Shown: one piece after another, positions 8,542 through 19,838 of the stretch | Position numbering within the stretch: the first letter of the stretch is position 1 | How the letters are laid out: every line of letters begins with the position of its first letter | Assembly (NCBI RefSeq): GCF_024346135.1 | Contig: NZ_JAGQCJ010000005.1 | Location: forward strand, 124,001-188,000 | Reading direction: 5' to 3' | From: Cyanobium sp. CH-040 | Lineage (GTDB): Bacteria; Cyanobacteriota; Cyanobacteriia; PCC-6307; Cyanobiaceae | DNA: 64,000 nt | Made by a program: the position numbers and the translations under genes | The notes under the pieces: generated by a model | Told to the model about the DNA's origin: nothing | Databases searched by the model: none | What the model saw: only the letters and a program-made list of their open reading frames with translations

Positions 8542-9594
8542 GTGGCCTTTCGTAGCGACGGCGGCAACGCCCCAGCAGCGGCTGCCGCTCAATAGCGTTA
8601 CATCCTCGAGGCCGGTGGGACGACCCGCCCGCCGGCCCGTCACCGCCGCCATCCGGCGCGCCCCACCATGACCCAGGTTCCCTTCCATCCCCTGAGCGCA
8701 CCGGCGGCTCAGGCGGGCGACTCCAGCGCACCCGCCGGCTGGCAGGCCAAGGCCCGGATCTTCGACTACCGCCAGGCCGCCAATCCGGTGCGGCGGGGGC
8801 TCACCGAGCCGATCCCCGATCACCACTGGAGTGCCACCGTCCACCAGAGCGGATCCACCGGGGTGATCCCCCTCGATCTCAGCGCCGAGCTGGGCTGCAG
8901 CGGGCCGGCCACCAGCCCCGCGCTGTCGGCCAACTTCCTGCGCATCCTGGCGGGCGAAGGGCTCAAGGCCGCCGCCGCCGCCACCAGCGCGCTCTTCTAC
9001 GTGCTGCACGGTGAGGGCACCCTGGCCTGGGGCGGCCGCGAGCTCTGCTGGGGGAAGGGGGATGTGATCGCCCTGCCCCACGGCGACGCTCCCCTGTTCC
9101 AGGCCGGCCAGGACAGCGTTCTCTACTGGGTGCACGACGCCCCCCTGCTGCGCTATCTGGGCGCCGAGCCCGCCGCGGCACGCTTCGAGGCCGTCCACTA
9201 CCCGGCGGCGCTGCTGGAGGAGAAACTGCAGGCCCTGCTCGCCGATCCCAGCTCGGCGCGCAGCAACCGGCTCAGCCTGCTGCTGGCCAACGCCGATCTG
9301 CCCGCCAGCCGCACGGTGAGCCACACCCTCTGGGCGATGCTCGGCGTGGTACCGGCAGGAGCCGTGCAGCCCCCCCACCGGCACCAGTCGGTGGCCCTGG
9401 ATCTGGTGATCGACTGCGATCCCGGCTGCTACACGCTCGTGGGCACCGAGCTCAACGACGACGGCACCATCCGCAACCCCAGCCGCTCGATCTGGGAGCC
9501 GGGGGCGGCCTTCGTGACCCCCCCGGGCCACTGGCACGCCCACGTGAACGAGAGCGGCCGCATGGCACGCCTGCTGCCGATTCAGGATGCCGGG

Positions 9595-11511
<1,917 letters not shown>

Positions 11512-11600
11512 GGCAATCCGACGCTGCCGCGAGCCTAGCGATTTGACGGAGGGCCAGTCCGCAGCCGAAGATCGTTGTTTGGCCGCAAGAGAGCACGGGG

Positions 11601-11780
11601 ATGGCTGTTCCCAAGAAGAAGACATCGAAGGGCAAGCGCAACCAGCGCCACGCCACCTGGAAGGCCAAGGCCTCCGTCGCGGCGCAGCGCGCCATGTCCC
11701 TCGGGAAGGCCGTGCTCAGCGGCCGCGCCCAGGGATTCGTCTACCCCATCGACACCGAGGAAGACGGCTCCGAGGACTGA
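11601..11780 (+). CDS. rpmF: 50S ribosomal protein L32
   Basis: 59 residues, [20 protein letters not shown] onward, the standard L32 N-terminus (AVPKKKTSK) with a basic RNA-binding half followed by an acidic tail ending [11 protein letters not shown] at 11601 follows GCACGGGG. The last 40 bases overlap, on the opposite strand, the end of the glycerate kinase gene. It lacks the zinc-binding Cys pairs seen in many L32 proteins. Confidence 0.95.
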   Translation: MAVPKKKTSKGKRNQRHATWKAKASVAAQRAMSLGKAVLSGRAQGFVYPIDTEEDGSED

Positions 11781-12850
11781 TCGGACACGCGCTCCCGGGC
11801 GGGATCCGCGGCGATCAGCCCGCGGGCCGCGATCAGCCGGCGGCGGCCATCGAGCACACCCACCGCTACTGCCGGCAGGCCGGAGCCTGAGTCCAGCGGC
11901 CGGGTGATCAGTGGGTCCTGGTAGAGCTCCGGAGGCAGGCTGCACAGACTGGCCCGCACCAGCCGCTCGAGGGCTTCGGCCGCCAGGGCGTGGCCCCCGG
12001 CACGCCGCTGCCGGGCTTCCGCCTGGAAGCGCCAGCGCCGGGGCCAGCTCCAGCGCTGCGGCCGCAACAACCAGAGCTCGTCCAGCCGTCGCCAGGCCGG
12101 CAGGTAACCCTGCAGGGCCTGGTCCCAGCGGGGCAGCCAGGCCCGCTCGGCAGCGCTGAGGGCCAGCCGGTCGCCAGCTGCCAGCGACGCGCCAGCTGCC
12201 AGTGGCCCATTGTCGTTCGCGCTGGGGTCCGGCGCTCCGCGGCCCACCGCCTCCAGGTCCACCGCCCCCAGGGCGGCACCAAGCGGCCGGCATCCCAGCA
12301 GCCAGCCCTCCAGCAGCAGGGCATCCGCCTGCGACACCTGCTCGCCGCAGCGGTCCCCCTCGCCGCCCCGCAGGGTCTTGTCGAAACGGGGCAGAACCAG
12401 GGCATCACCGGCCCGCCAGCGGTCGAGACTGCGGCAAAGCAGCGCCACGTCGTGGCTGCCGGGGGGAACGCGGCTGACCGCGAAGGGATTGCCCTGCAGG
12501 GCCGCGAGGCGCTGCGGCCAGGGCAGATAGAGATCATCGATCGAAGCCACCGCCAGCCGCAGCCCCTGCGATTGGGCGAGCTGGGCGAGCAGGCGACAGA
12601 GCGTGCTCTTGCCGGCACCAACCGGCGCGTTCAGACCGATGGAAGGACGCAGTCCCCGCTGGACCAGCAGCCGCAGGCGGCAGAGCAGCGGCAACGCGAA
12701 CTCCCGGATCAGCGCCCGATCGATCCGCTGCTCGATGGGCTGCTCGATGGGCTGCCCGTTCTGTTGCCCGGTCTCCAGGCCCTCCGGCAGGACCGGCCGC
12801 CAGCCCTGCGGGTCGGCGATGCCGCAATGACGTGCCAGAACCGCATCCAT
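11741..12850 (-). CDS. D-glycerate 3-kinase, plant/cyanobacterial GLYK type
   Basis: Phosphorylates glycerate to 3-phosphoglycerate, the last step of photorespiratory salvage. 369 residues. A P-loop ([13 protein letters not shown], about residues 70-82), ASIDDLYLP, a VPPGSHD segment, [14 protein letters not shown] and [11 protein letters not shown] match the P-loop kinase fold of plant GLYK. The N-terminus carries a QPIEQPIEQ duplication. The start ATG overlaps the stop of the upstream Ycf20 gene by one base, so translation is probably coupled. The final 40 bases overlap rpmF in antisense. Confidence 0.85.
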   Translation of the reverse strand: MDAVLARHCGIADPQGWRPVLPEGLETGQQNGQPIEQPIEQRIDRALIREFALPLLCRLRLLVQRGLRPSIGLNAPVGAGKSTLCRLLAQLAQSQGLRLAVASIDDLYLPWPQRLAALQGNPFAVSRVPPGSHDVALLCRSLDRWRAGDALVLPRFDKTLRGGEGDRCGEQVSQADALLLEGWLLGCRPLGAALGAVDLEAVGRGAPDPSANDNGPLAAGASLAAGDRLALSAAERAWLPRWDQALQGYLPAWRRLDELWLLRPQRWSWPRRWRFQAEARQRRAGGHALAAEALERLVRASLCSLPPELYQDPLITRPLDSGSGLPAVAVGVLDGRRRLIAARGLIAADPARERVSDQSSEPSSSVSMG

Positions 12851-13197
12851 CAGGTGCCCAGCTTGTAGGCCTCCAGCACCACGGCGTACACCAGCCCCAG
12901 GCGCAGGTTGTCGACCACCCGCCAGCCGAGGCCGGGCTGGTCCCGCACCATGCGCCCGCGCAGGCGCACCACCAGCTCCAGCAGCACCACCACGGCGAGC
13001 ACCATCGCCGGCCGGCCGCCGGGGAACAGGGGCAGCACGTAGGAGGTGACGTTCCCGCCGGCATAGAAGCCCAGCAGCAGGGCCAGCAGCACGGCGCTGC
13101 GGTGACGCCAGCTGCCGCGCAACTGACCGGCGATCAGCTCGGCCAGGCCCTCGCTCAGGCGCTGGAAGCGGGTGCGCTGCAGGGGCGTGGGTCTCAT
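12850..13197 (-). CDS. Ycf20-like (DUF565) membrane protein
   Basis: 115 residues with two to three hydrophobic segments (VLLALLLGFYAGGNVTS, AMVLAVVVLLELVVRL). The C-terminus NLRLGLVYAVVLEAYKLGT matches the signature end of Ycf20/DUF565 proteins of cyanobacteria and plastids, as I remember the family. In plants and algae a Ycf20-like protein affects non-photochemical quenching; the bacterial role is unclear. ATGA overlap with the upstream phosphatase and TGATG overlap with the downstream glycerate kinase place it in the middle of a coupled operon. Confidence 0.8.
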   Translation of the reverse strand: MRPTPLQRTRFQRLSEGLAELIAGQLRGSWRHRSAVLLALLLGFYAGGNVTSYVLPLFPGGRPAMVLAVVVLLELVVRLRGRMVRDQPGLGWRVVDNLRLGLVYAVVLEAYKLGT

Positions 13198-13931
13198 GGC
13201 AGGTGCTGCAGATAGGACAGCGTGATTCCCTCCGCCGGGCAAGCCGGGCCGCGCAGCACCCGGCCCTCGCCCCCCAGTGCGGACACCACCGCCCGCGCCG
13301 CCGCGAAGCGCTCCAGGGGCTCCAGGCCGCCGTAGTGGCTGAGGGTGAGCAGGCAGGGCAGGCCGGCGGCGGTGGCCGCCGCCAGACCGGCGGGCGAATC
13401 CTCGATCGCCAGCGCGGCCCCACCCTCCAGAGCCAGGCCGCGCAGAGCCAGAACGTAGGCCTCGGGATCGGGCTTCTTGCGCGCGACGTCGTCGCCGCAC
13501 ACCCACAGATCGAAGGCCTCCGCCAGGGAACCGAGCAGCCGCTCGGCCAGGGCCTGCACAGCCGCACGGCCACTGGTGGTGACGATCGCCTGGCGCAGAC
13601 CCGCCGCCGCCGCGGCGCCGATCAGGGCGGCGACCCCCGGCCGCAGGCCCAGGCTGCCGGCGGCCATCAGCTCGGCGTAGTGGCGCTGCTTGCAGGCCTG
13701 CAGGGCCTCCACCCGGCGGGGATCGGGCTCGGCATCCTCCAGGGCCACCAGCGCCGCCCGGATGCGCTCACGGCCGCCGCTGATCGCCAGCCAGTGGCCG
13801 TACTCCTCGGCCTCCCAGTGCAGGGGCACGCCGTATTCGGCGAAGGCCCGGTTGAAGGCCAGGCGGTGGCCGTCGCGCTCGGTCTCCGCCAGGGTGCCGT
13901 CCACATCCCAGAGCAGGGCCCGCAGGGCCAT
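13194..13931 (-). CDS. cbbY: HAD-family phosphatase, CbbY type (xylulose-1,5-bisphosphate phosphatase-like)
   Basis: 245 residues. HAD motif I is DVDGTLAETERDGHR (nucleophile D9, acid D11); the ETE/DTE plus GHR pattern and AFNRAF are typical of CbbY, which removes the Rubisco inhibitor xylulose 1,5-bisphosphate. Motif II is IVTTSGR, motif III lysine lies in VARKKPDPEAY, and motif IV is AIEDSPAG. ATG at 13931 is preferred over 13985 because the homologous region begins there. First gene of the operon with ycf20 and glycerate kinase. It could be a phosphoglycolate phosphatase, but motif I argues for CbbY. Confidence 0.83.
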   Translation of the reverse strand: MALRALLWDVDGTLAETERDGHRLAFNRAFAEYGVPLHWEAEEYGHWLAISGGRERIRAALVALEDAEPDPRRVEALQACKQRHYAELMAAGSLGLRPGVAALIGAAAAAGLRQAIVTTSGRAAVQALAERLLGSLAEAFDLWVCGDDVARKKPDPEAYVLALRGLALEGGAALAIEDSPAGLAAATAAGLPCLLTLSHYGGLEPLERFAAARAVVSALGGEGRVLRGPACPAEGITLSYLQHLP

Positions 13932-13986
13932 CGGCAAGCCGCGCACGCTGGCCCGCCAGCCTAGGCAGCCCACCTGGACGCCCACA

Positions 13987-15921
13987 ATGGGGGGCCGAAC
14001 CGCCGTCGCCGCGTTGCTCCCCGCCCTTCACGAGCAGCGCTGGCAGCTTCCCGCGGCCCTCGGAGCGCTCAGCGATCCGACAGCGCTGCGGCAGCTCAAC
14101 CCGCCCGGAGCCGAACCACTCCCCGAGCCTCTGCTGGCCCTGCTGGCACGGCGGGGCCACACCAGCGCCGAGGCGGTGGCGGCCCTGCTCGCCCCCCCGG
14201 CGGCCCCCGAGCCGCTCGAGCACTTCGCCGACCTGGCCGTGGCGGCGGCACGGCTGGAGCAGGCCTGCCGCGGCGGCGAGGCGGTGGCGATCTGCGGCGA
14301 CTACGACGCCGACGGCATGACCAGCACGGCCCTGCTGGTGGGGGTGCTGAGCCGACTCGGAGCCAACCCCCGGGGAGCCATCCCCAGCCGCATGGAGGAC
14401 GGCTACGGCCTCAACGCCGCCATGGTGGAGGAGCTGGCGGGCGAGGGGGTGGGCCTGCTGGTGACCGTCGACAACGGCGTCTCCGCCCACGAGGCCCTGG
14501 AGCGGGCCCGGGACCTGGGAGTGGAGGTGATCCTCACCGATCACCACACCATTCCGGCCACGCTCCCGCCCCATCTGGCCCTGCTGCACCCCCAGCGCAC
14601 GCCGGAGGGTTCGCCCTTCCGCGGCCTTGCCGGCGTGGGTCTGGCCTACGTGCTGGCGGCGGCACTGTGCCGGCGGATGGGCAGCGCCGAGGGGCTGCGC
14701 ATGGCCATGGACCTGTTCTGCGTCGGCACCATCGCCGACATGGCGCCGCTCCAGGGGGTGAACCGCCGCTGGCTGATCGACGGACTGCCCCGCCTGAGCA
14801 GCAGCGGCCTGGCGGGACTGCAGGCCCTGCAGCGCCTGGCCGGCATCGAGGGGCAGCCCCTCGATGCCGAGGCGGTGGCCTTCCGCATCGCCCCCCGCAT
14901 CAACGCCGTGGGGCGCCTGGGGGACCCGCGGCTGGTGGTGGAGCTGCTCACCACCGGCGAGCCTGAGCGTGCCCTCGAGCTGGCCCGCGACTGCGAGACC
15001 CTCAACCGCCAGCGGCGGGAGCTCTGCGAGGCGATCGAGGCCGAGGCCCTGGCGCTGCTGGAGGCCGATGGCAGCGAGCGGCCTGCCTTCCTGCTGCTGG
15101 CCCAGAACCACTGGCACCACGGCGTGATCGGCATCGTGGCCGCACGGCTGGTGGAACGGCTAAACCGGCCCTGCGCCCTGCTGGCGGGGGAGGGCAACGG
15201 CCGCCTGCGGGCCTCGGTGCGTGCTCCGCGGGGCTTCGCCGTGGATGGGGCCCTGCAGGCCTGCGCCGAACTGCTCGAGCGCTTCGGCGGCCACCCGGCC
15301 GCCGGCGGCTTCAGCGTGCGCGCCGAGCGGCTCGAGGCGCTGCGACAGCGGCTGGAGGAGCGGGCCCGGCTATGGCTGCAGGAGCGCGGTGGCAGCCATC
15401 CGGTGGAACCGGAGGCACTGCTGCGCCTGGCGGCGATCGACCGGGAGTTCCTGCGCCAGCAGCGGCGGCTGGAACCGTTCGGCATCGGCCACCCCCAGCC
15501 GGTGTACTGGAGCAGCGGCTGCGAACTGGTGAGCCAGAAGCTGCTGCGGGGCGGCCACCTGCAGCTGGAGCTGGAGCAGGACGGCGCCCGGCTGCGGGCG
15601 ATCGGCTGGCGCTGGCAGGGGGAAGCCCGGCTGCCGCGCTGGCTGGATGTGGCCTACCGGCTGCGGCTCGACCGCTGGCAGGAGCGGGAGCGGCTGCAGC
15701 TGGAGCTGGTGGGGGTGCGGCCCAGTGCGACGGGCGAGCATGGAGAGGGCGAAGTGATCCTGCAGCGCGGAGACCGGCTCTACTGGTGCCGCCGCGACGG
15801 GGAGGGGCTGGTGATCCGCAACGCCACCGGTGAGGAACTGCACAGCGCCAGCAGTCCGGACCACCCCTATCTAAGGGCCCTGCTGCAGGACGCGGCCATG
15901 GCCCTGGGCCTGGCCGCCTGA
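13987..15921 (+). CDS. recJ: Single-stranded-DNA-specific exonuclease RecJ
   Basis: 5'-3' ssDNA exonuclease for recombination and repair. 644 residues from ATG 13987. DHH-superfamily metal motifs are visible: CGDYDADGMTSTALL (about residues 102-116), VTVDNGVSAHEAL, the name-giving DHH in LTDHHTIP (about 184-191), and LFCVGTIADMAPL. The DHHA1 part has HWHHGVIGIVAARL and FGGHPAAGGFS. The C-terminal OB-like domain runs to about residue 580. Divergent from cbbY with about 55 bases between starts. Confidence 0.94.
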   Translation: MGGRTAVAALLPALHEQRWQLPAALGALSDPTALRQLNPPGAEPLPEPLLALLARRGHTSAEAVAALLAPPAAPEPLEHFADLAVAAARLEQACRGGEAVAICGDYDADGMTSTALLVGVLSRLGANPRGAIPSRMEDGYGLNAAMVEELAGEGVGLLVTVDNGVSAHEALERARDLGVEVILTDHHTIPATLPPHLALLHPQRTPEGSPFRGLAGVGLAYVLAAALCRRMGSAEGLRMAMDLFCVGTIADMAPLQGVNRRWLIDGLPRLSSSGLAGLQALQRLAGIEGQPLDAEAVAFRIAPRINAVGRLGDPRLVVELLTTGEPERALELARDCETLNRQRRELCEAIEAEALALLEADGSERPAFLLLAQNHWHHGVIGIVAARLVERLNRPCALLAGEGNGRLRASVRAPRGFAVDGALQACAELLERFGGHPAAGGFSVRAERLEALRQRLEERARLWLQERGGSHPVEPEALLRLAAIDREFLRQQRRLEPFGIGHPQPVYWSSGCELVSQKLLRGGHLQLELEQDGARLRAIGWRWQGEARLPRWLDVAYRLRLDRWQERERLQLELVGVRPSATGEHGEGEVILQRGDRLYWCRRDGEGLVIRNATGEELHSASSPDHPYLRALLQDAAMALGLAA

Positions 15922-15940
15922 ACGGCTCCCAGAGCGCGCC

Positions 15941-16048
15941 TCAGAGGGCGCCGCGGCGGTAGAAGAGGATGAAGATCACAGCCGGACCGGCCAGGGTGAT
16001 CAGGGCCAGGGCGGTGAAGTTGGCGATCAGGTGGAAGTCGATGCCCAT
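15941..16048 (-). CDS. psb30: Photosystem II protein Psb30 (Ycf12)
   Basis: A 35-residue single-span protein of the photosystem II core periphery. Its central [20 protein letters not shown] matches the invariant Psb30 pattern of a hydrophobic span with AGPAVI followed by basic residues and a short tail (GAL). ATG at 16048 gives [11 protein letters not shown]. It lies alone on the minus strand between recJ and the YkgJ-like gene, convergent with recJ. Confidence 0.9.
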   Translation of the reverse strand: MGIDFHLIANFTALALITLAGPAVIFILFYRRGAL

Positions 16049-16168
16049 GGGTGCCGGTGCGCTGGAGCGAATCGCTGGGCGCCAGAGTAGGGCCCGGCCA
16101 CGGCCCGGCCGGCTGCAGCCCTGGCTCTGTGACCGGTTGTCACGCGACTTCCCCCGCCGCATCACCCC

Positions 16169-16525
16169 GTGAAGCCAGCCCCCACCTGGACCTGCATCGC
16201 CGGCTGCGGCGCCTGCTGCCGGCTGGATCCGGAGCTGCGGCAGGAGGCCCTGGAGGCTCTGAACCCCGCCCAGCGGCAGGAGTACCTGACGCTGGTGGGC
16301 GCGGATGGCTGGTGCCGCCACTACGACACCGGCGGCCGGCGATGCCGGGTGTACGACGGCAGGCCGGATTTCTGCCGCGTGGCCAATCTCATGGCGCTGT
16401 TCGGCGCCGAAGGCCAGGCTGCCGATGCCCTGGCGATCGCCTGCTGCAAGCAGCAGATCCGCAGCGAGTACGGCGGCCGTGGCAAGGTGATGCGCCGCTT
16501 CCTGCGCGCGATCCGCCGATCATGA
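16169..16525 (+). CDS. YkgJ-family cysteine cluster protein
   Basis: 118 residues from a GTG start. Eight or more cysteines occur in the family pattern: [15 protein letters not shown] at the N-terminus, [21 protein letters not shown], and ACCKQQ near the C-terminus. This resembles the UPF0153/YkgJ zinc or iron-sulfur cluster domain. The stop overlaps the ATG of the next gene (ATGA), so it is translationally coupled to a GDT1-type transporter. Role unknown; a metal-linked function is suggested by ligands and context only. Confidence 0.8.
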   Translation: MKPAPTWTCIAGCGACCRLDPELRQEALEALNPAQRQEYLTLVGADGWCRHYDTGGRRCRVYDGRPDFCRVANLMALFGAEGQAADALAIACCKQQIRSEYGGRGKVMRRFLRAIRRS

Positions 16526-16944
16526 CCAGCAGCGAGGATCCCAGCAGCTCCCCGGCCACCTCTCTGGAGCCCGCTCTGGAGCCCGCAGCGGGGCCGGCTG
16601 GCGATTCCAGCCCGCACGGAGCGGGAACCGGGGCCTTCCTCGGCGCCCTGGCCACCACTTTCACCACCGTGTTCCTCGCCGAGCTGGGCGACAAGACCCA
16701 GCTGGCGGCCCTGCTGCTCTCGGCTCAGTCCGGGCGGCCGCTGCTGGTGTTCATCGGCGCTTCCCTGGCCCTGATCAGCTCGAGCCTGGTGGGGGTGCTG
16801 CTGGGCCGCTGGCTGGCCCGGCTGCTGCCGGCCCACGAGCTGGAACGGCTGGCCGGCCTGCTGATGGTGGGACTGAGCCTCTGGCTGGGCCGTCAGGCGG
16901 TTCTGCAGCTCAACGCCCCGCCCCCGGATCTCCCCCTGGGCTGA
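16522..16944 (+). CDS. UPF0016/GDT1 family half-size cation transporter, first of a pair
   Basis: 140 residues: a Pro/Ser/Ala-rich N-terminal extension of about 40 residues, then a three-span unit with the family signature ELGDKTQLAALLL, followed by LLVFIGASLALISSSLVGVLLG. Full-length members have two such units in one chain; the cyanobacterial one (Mnx) exports manganese. Here each unit is a separate gene, the partner being at 17033. Translation is coupled to the YkgJ-like gene. Manganese or calcium transport is inferred from the family. Confidence 0.85.
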   Translation: MTSSEDPSSSPATSLEPALEPAAGPAGDSSPHGAGTGAFLGALATTFTTVFLAELGDKTQLAALLLSAQSGRPLLVFIGASLALISSSLVGVLLGRWLARLLPAHELERLAGLLMVGLSLWLGRQAVLQLNAPPPDLPLG

Positions 16945-17032
16945 GTCCGCCCGGGCACAACCCGCCGCACCACAGCCCACCTCCCGCCTGCTGCCCACTG
17001 CCCAAAGCCGCCTGCCGCCCGCTACCCGCGAA

Positions 17033-17341
17033 ATGGACCTCAGCCTGCTTGCCTCCACCTTCGTCACCGTCTTCCTGGCGGAGCTGGGCGACAAGACCCA
17101 GCTGGCGATCGTGAGCATCAGCGGCACCTCCAGCCGGCCGCTGGCGGTGTTCGCCGGCAGCTCCCTCGCCCTCGTGCTGGCCAGCCTGCTGGGGGCGGCG
17201 GCCGGCGGGTCGCTGTCGGCGGTGATCCCCACCAACCTGCTGCAGCTGGCCGCCTCGGGCGGTTTCCTGGTGCTGGGGATCCGCCTGATCCGCAAGGCCG
17301 CCAGGGCCGAGGCCGGCGCAGTGGACGCCGAGGAGGTCTGA
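17033..17341 (+). CDS. UPF0016/GDT1 family half-size cation transporter, second of a pair
   Basis: 102 residues with three hydrophobic spans. The signature ELGDKTQLAIVSIS sits at residues 17-30, almost identical to the neighbour's signature, with VFAGSSLALVLASLLGA after it. It lacks the long N-terminal extension of the first copy. 88 bases separate the two, without an obvious terminator. The likely functional unit is a heterodimer of both halves, in membranes of the cell or thylakoid. Confidence 0.87.
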   Translation: MDLSLLASTFVTVFLAELGDKTQLAIVSISGTSSRPLAVFAGSSLALVLASLLGAAAGGSLSAVIPTNLLQLAASGGFLVLGIRLIRKAARAEAGAVDAEEV

Positions 17342-17483
17342 GGCGCGCGGCTGCATACAATCGGCCCAGTTGGAGGAGGGTCGAGGGCATCGCTCCGAGC
17401 CCGGTCCCGCCACTCCCGATCGCCATCCCCGCGCGCCCCCTGGGGCGATTCCCGATGGCCACCGCCAAACAACCCGCTACCCC

Positions 17484-19835
17484 ATGAAGTTCACGGTCGC
17501 CGACCTGCTCGACCAGCTTCCCGCCCACGAGGCCCTACCCCCGACCCGGCTCGAGAAAGCCCTGGGGCTGAGCCACACCACCGACAAGCAGCAGCTGCGC
17601 ATCGCCCTCGATGGCCTGATCAGGCTGGGCCTGATCCAGGAGAGCGAAGCCGGTCTGCAGCGCAGCGACGCCCCCGATCTCATCCCCGCCCGGCTGCGCT
17701 GCTCCAGCAAGGGGTTCTGCTTCGCCCTGCGGGAGGACGGCGGCGAGGACATCTACATCCGTGAACACCAGCTGAACCACGCCTGGAACGGCGATCGGGT
17801 GCTGGTGAAGGTGACCCGGGAAGGCGGCCGGCGCCGTTCCCCCGAAGGCGGCGTGCAGTGCATCCTCGAACGCCAGACCCCCTCCCTCCTGGCCCAGGTG
17901 GAGCAGCAGCAGGAGCAGCTGGTGGCCACCCCCCTGGACGACCGCCTGCTGACCACCGTGGTGCTCACCGCCGGCGACGCCGAGCACCTCGACCCGGAGC
18001 AGGAGTCGGTGGTGGAGGTGGTGATCGACCGCTATCCGGTGGCGCAGTTCGCTCCCCAGGGGCATGTGGCCCGGCGGCTGCCCGTGAACGGCGGCGAGGA
18101 GGCCGACCTGGAGCTGCTGCTCACCAAGCACCGGCTCAACAGCCGCCCCGCCTGCCCCCGCGCCAGCCTGCGCACTCCCGTCGCCGCCGAACGGGAGGAC
18201 CTCACCGGCCAGGCGGCGCTGCTGCCGCAGCTGTGGTCGGGCCAGGGGGCGCCGCCCCTGCCGGCGCTGGCCCTGGAAGCCCGCGAGGGGGGCTGGACCC
18301 TGTGGCTGCACAGTCCCGCGGTGGCCGAACGCGTCAGTGCCGGCACCAGCCTCGACCAGTGGTTGCGGGACCAGGCCGATGCGCTCTGCGTGGGGCGCCA
18401 GTGGCTGCCCCTGCTCAGCCCCGCCCTCACCAAGGCGGCGGCGTTCGCGCCGGGAGAGGAACAGGCGGCCGTGTCGGTGGCCCTGGAGCTCGACGGCGAC
18501 GGCCGGCTGCAGGGCTACCGCTTCTGCCGCAGCCGGATCAAGCCGCTGGCCGCGGTCGACCTGGCCGCCCTCACCGCCCTGGTGGAGCGCAAGCCGAAGA
18601 GCCGCACCGTGCCGGCGGCGCTCAAGCCGGTGAAGAACGCCCTGGAGCAGCTCGAGCAGCTGGTGGAGCTCAGTCAGCGGCTGCGCGAGCGCCGGCTGGA
18701 GAGCGGTTCGATCGAGCTCGACCTGCCGATGCCGCCGATCGCCTGCCTCGCCGATCTCACCGTTCCCTCGCCGAGCCCGGCCCAGCAGGGCTGGCTGGTG
18801 GCCCTGCCGCCCCATCACCCCGGCGCCATCCTGCGCGAGGCGGTGCTGCTGGCCGACCGGGCCCTGGGCGAGCACCTGGCGGCCCTGGGCCTGCCGGCGA
18901 TCTTCGCGCTCAACCCCGGACCCGACAGCGGCGACCTCAACGACGTGGCCAAGGCCGCGCTGGCGCTGGAAATCCCCCTGGAGCTGGGTGAGGAGGGCCA
19001 TGCCGGCGCCGCCGAGCTGGCGGTGGCCTTCGCCGCCAGCAGCCGCAGCCGCTCGCTGCAGCAGCAGCTCTGCGGGGTGCTGCAGCCCGTGCAGCTGAGC
19101 ACCACCCCCGGCAGCGTCGCCCTGGCCGGGCTGACGGGTGAGGAGGCGGCCCTGGCCCCCTGGAGCTGTCCCGGGCTGCACTACGCGGACATCTGGAACC
19201 AGCGCCTGCTGGTGGTGCTGCTCACCCAGGGCAAGGACCGGCCCAGTCCGCGTCACAAGACCAGCGTCGATCTGGCGTCGCCCGCCTGCCACGGCAGCAT
19301 CGACTGGCCCCTGCTGGAGCCGGACCAGCTTGCCGACCTGCAGCAGGCCCACGAGCACGGTCTGGTGCAGCGGCTCAATGGCCGCAGGCGGTTCCGTGCG
19401 GAGCTGGAAGCCGACCTGCTGGCGATGGCTCAGGCCCGTCAGGCCGAACCGCTCGTGGGCCAGGTGCTCCCGGGTGTGATCAGCGGTGTGCAGAGCTACG
19501 GCTTCTTCGTGGAGGTGCCCCCCTCCAACGTGGAGGGCCTCGTGCACGTGAGCTCGCTCAAGGACGACTGGTACGAGTACCGGTCGCGGCAGAACCGGCT
19601 GGTGGGCCGCAAGAACCGCCGCACCTACATGCTGGGCGACGCGGTGGAGGTGGAGATCCAGAAGGTGGATGCCCTGCGCCACCAGATCGATCTGGCCGTG
19701 GTGCAGCCCGAGCTGGAGCCCCTCGACGAGCGGGAGGCGGACGCCGAGGACGCCGACGCCGACGTCAACGCCGACGCTGCAGCGCACGAGGAGCAGGAGC
19801 ACTTCGCCCCGGTGCCCGTGCTCAGCGAGGTCTGA
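17484..19835 (+). CDS. RNase II/RNB-family protein with S1 domain, catalytic aspartates not found
   Basis: 783 residues. N-terminal helix-turn-helix-like segment (MKFTVADLLDQLPA), cold-shock-like parts around 60-110, an RNB-type body, and a C-terminal S1 RNA-binding domain near 657-735 (VLPGVISGVQSYGFFVEVPP, VEGLVHVSSL). RNB landmarks: EDLT near 239, TSLDQWLRDQADAL, SGSIELDLP near 405, and ADIWNQRLL near 565. The block that should hold the four metal-binding Asp residues, between EDLT and WTLWLHSP, has none of them, and the usual SPIRRY-type motif is gone. It may bind RNA without cutting it. The ubiX start follows 3 bases after the stop. Confidence 0.78.
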   Translation: MKFTVADLLDQLPAHEALPPTRLEKALGLSHTTDKQQLRIALDGLIRLGLIQESEAGLQRSDAPDLIPARLRCSSKGFCFALREDGGEDIYIREHQLNHAWNGDRVLVKVTREGGRRRSPEGGVQCILERQTPSLLAQVEQQQEQLVATPLDDRLLTTVVLTAGDAEHLDPEQESVVEVVIDRYPVAQFAPQGHVARRLPVNGGEEADLELLLTKHRLNSRPACPRASLRTPVAAEREDLTGQAALLPQLWSGQGAPPLPALALEAREGGWTLWLHSPAVAERVSAGTSLDQWLRDQADALCVGRQWLPLLSPALTKAAAFAPGEEQAAVSVALELDGDGRLQGYRFCRSRIKPLAAVDLAALTALVERKPKSRTVPAALKPVKNALEQLEQLVELSQRLRERRLESGSIELDLPMPPIACLADLTVPSPSPAQQGWLVALPPHHPGAILREAVLLADRALGEHLAALGLPAIFALNPGPDSGDLNDVAKAALALEIPLELGEEGHAGAAELAVAFAASSRSRSLQQQLCGVLQPVQLSTTPGSVALAGLTGEEAALAPWSCPGLHYADIWNQRLLVVLLTQGKDRPSPRHKTSVDLASPACHGSIDWPLLEPDQLADLQQAHEHGLVQRLNGRRRFRAELEADLLAMAQARQAEPLVGQVLPGVISGVQSYGFFVEVPPSNVEGLVHVSSLKDDWYEYRSRQNRLVGRKNRRTYMLGDAVEVEIQKVDALRHQIDLAVVQPELEPLDEREADAEDADADVNADAAAHEEQEHFAPVPVLSEV

Positions 19836-19838
19836 ACC

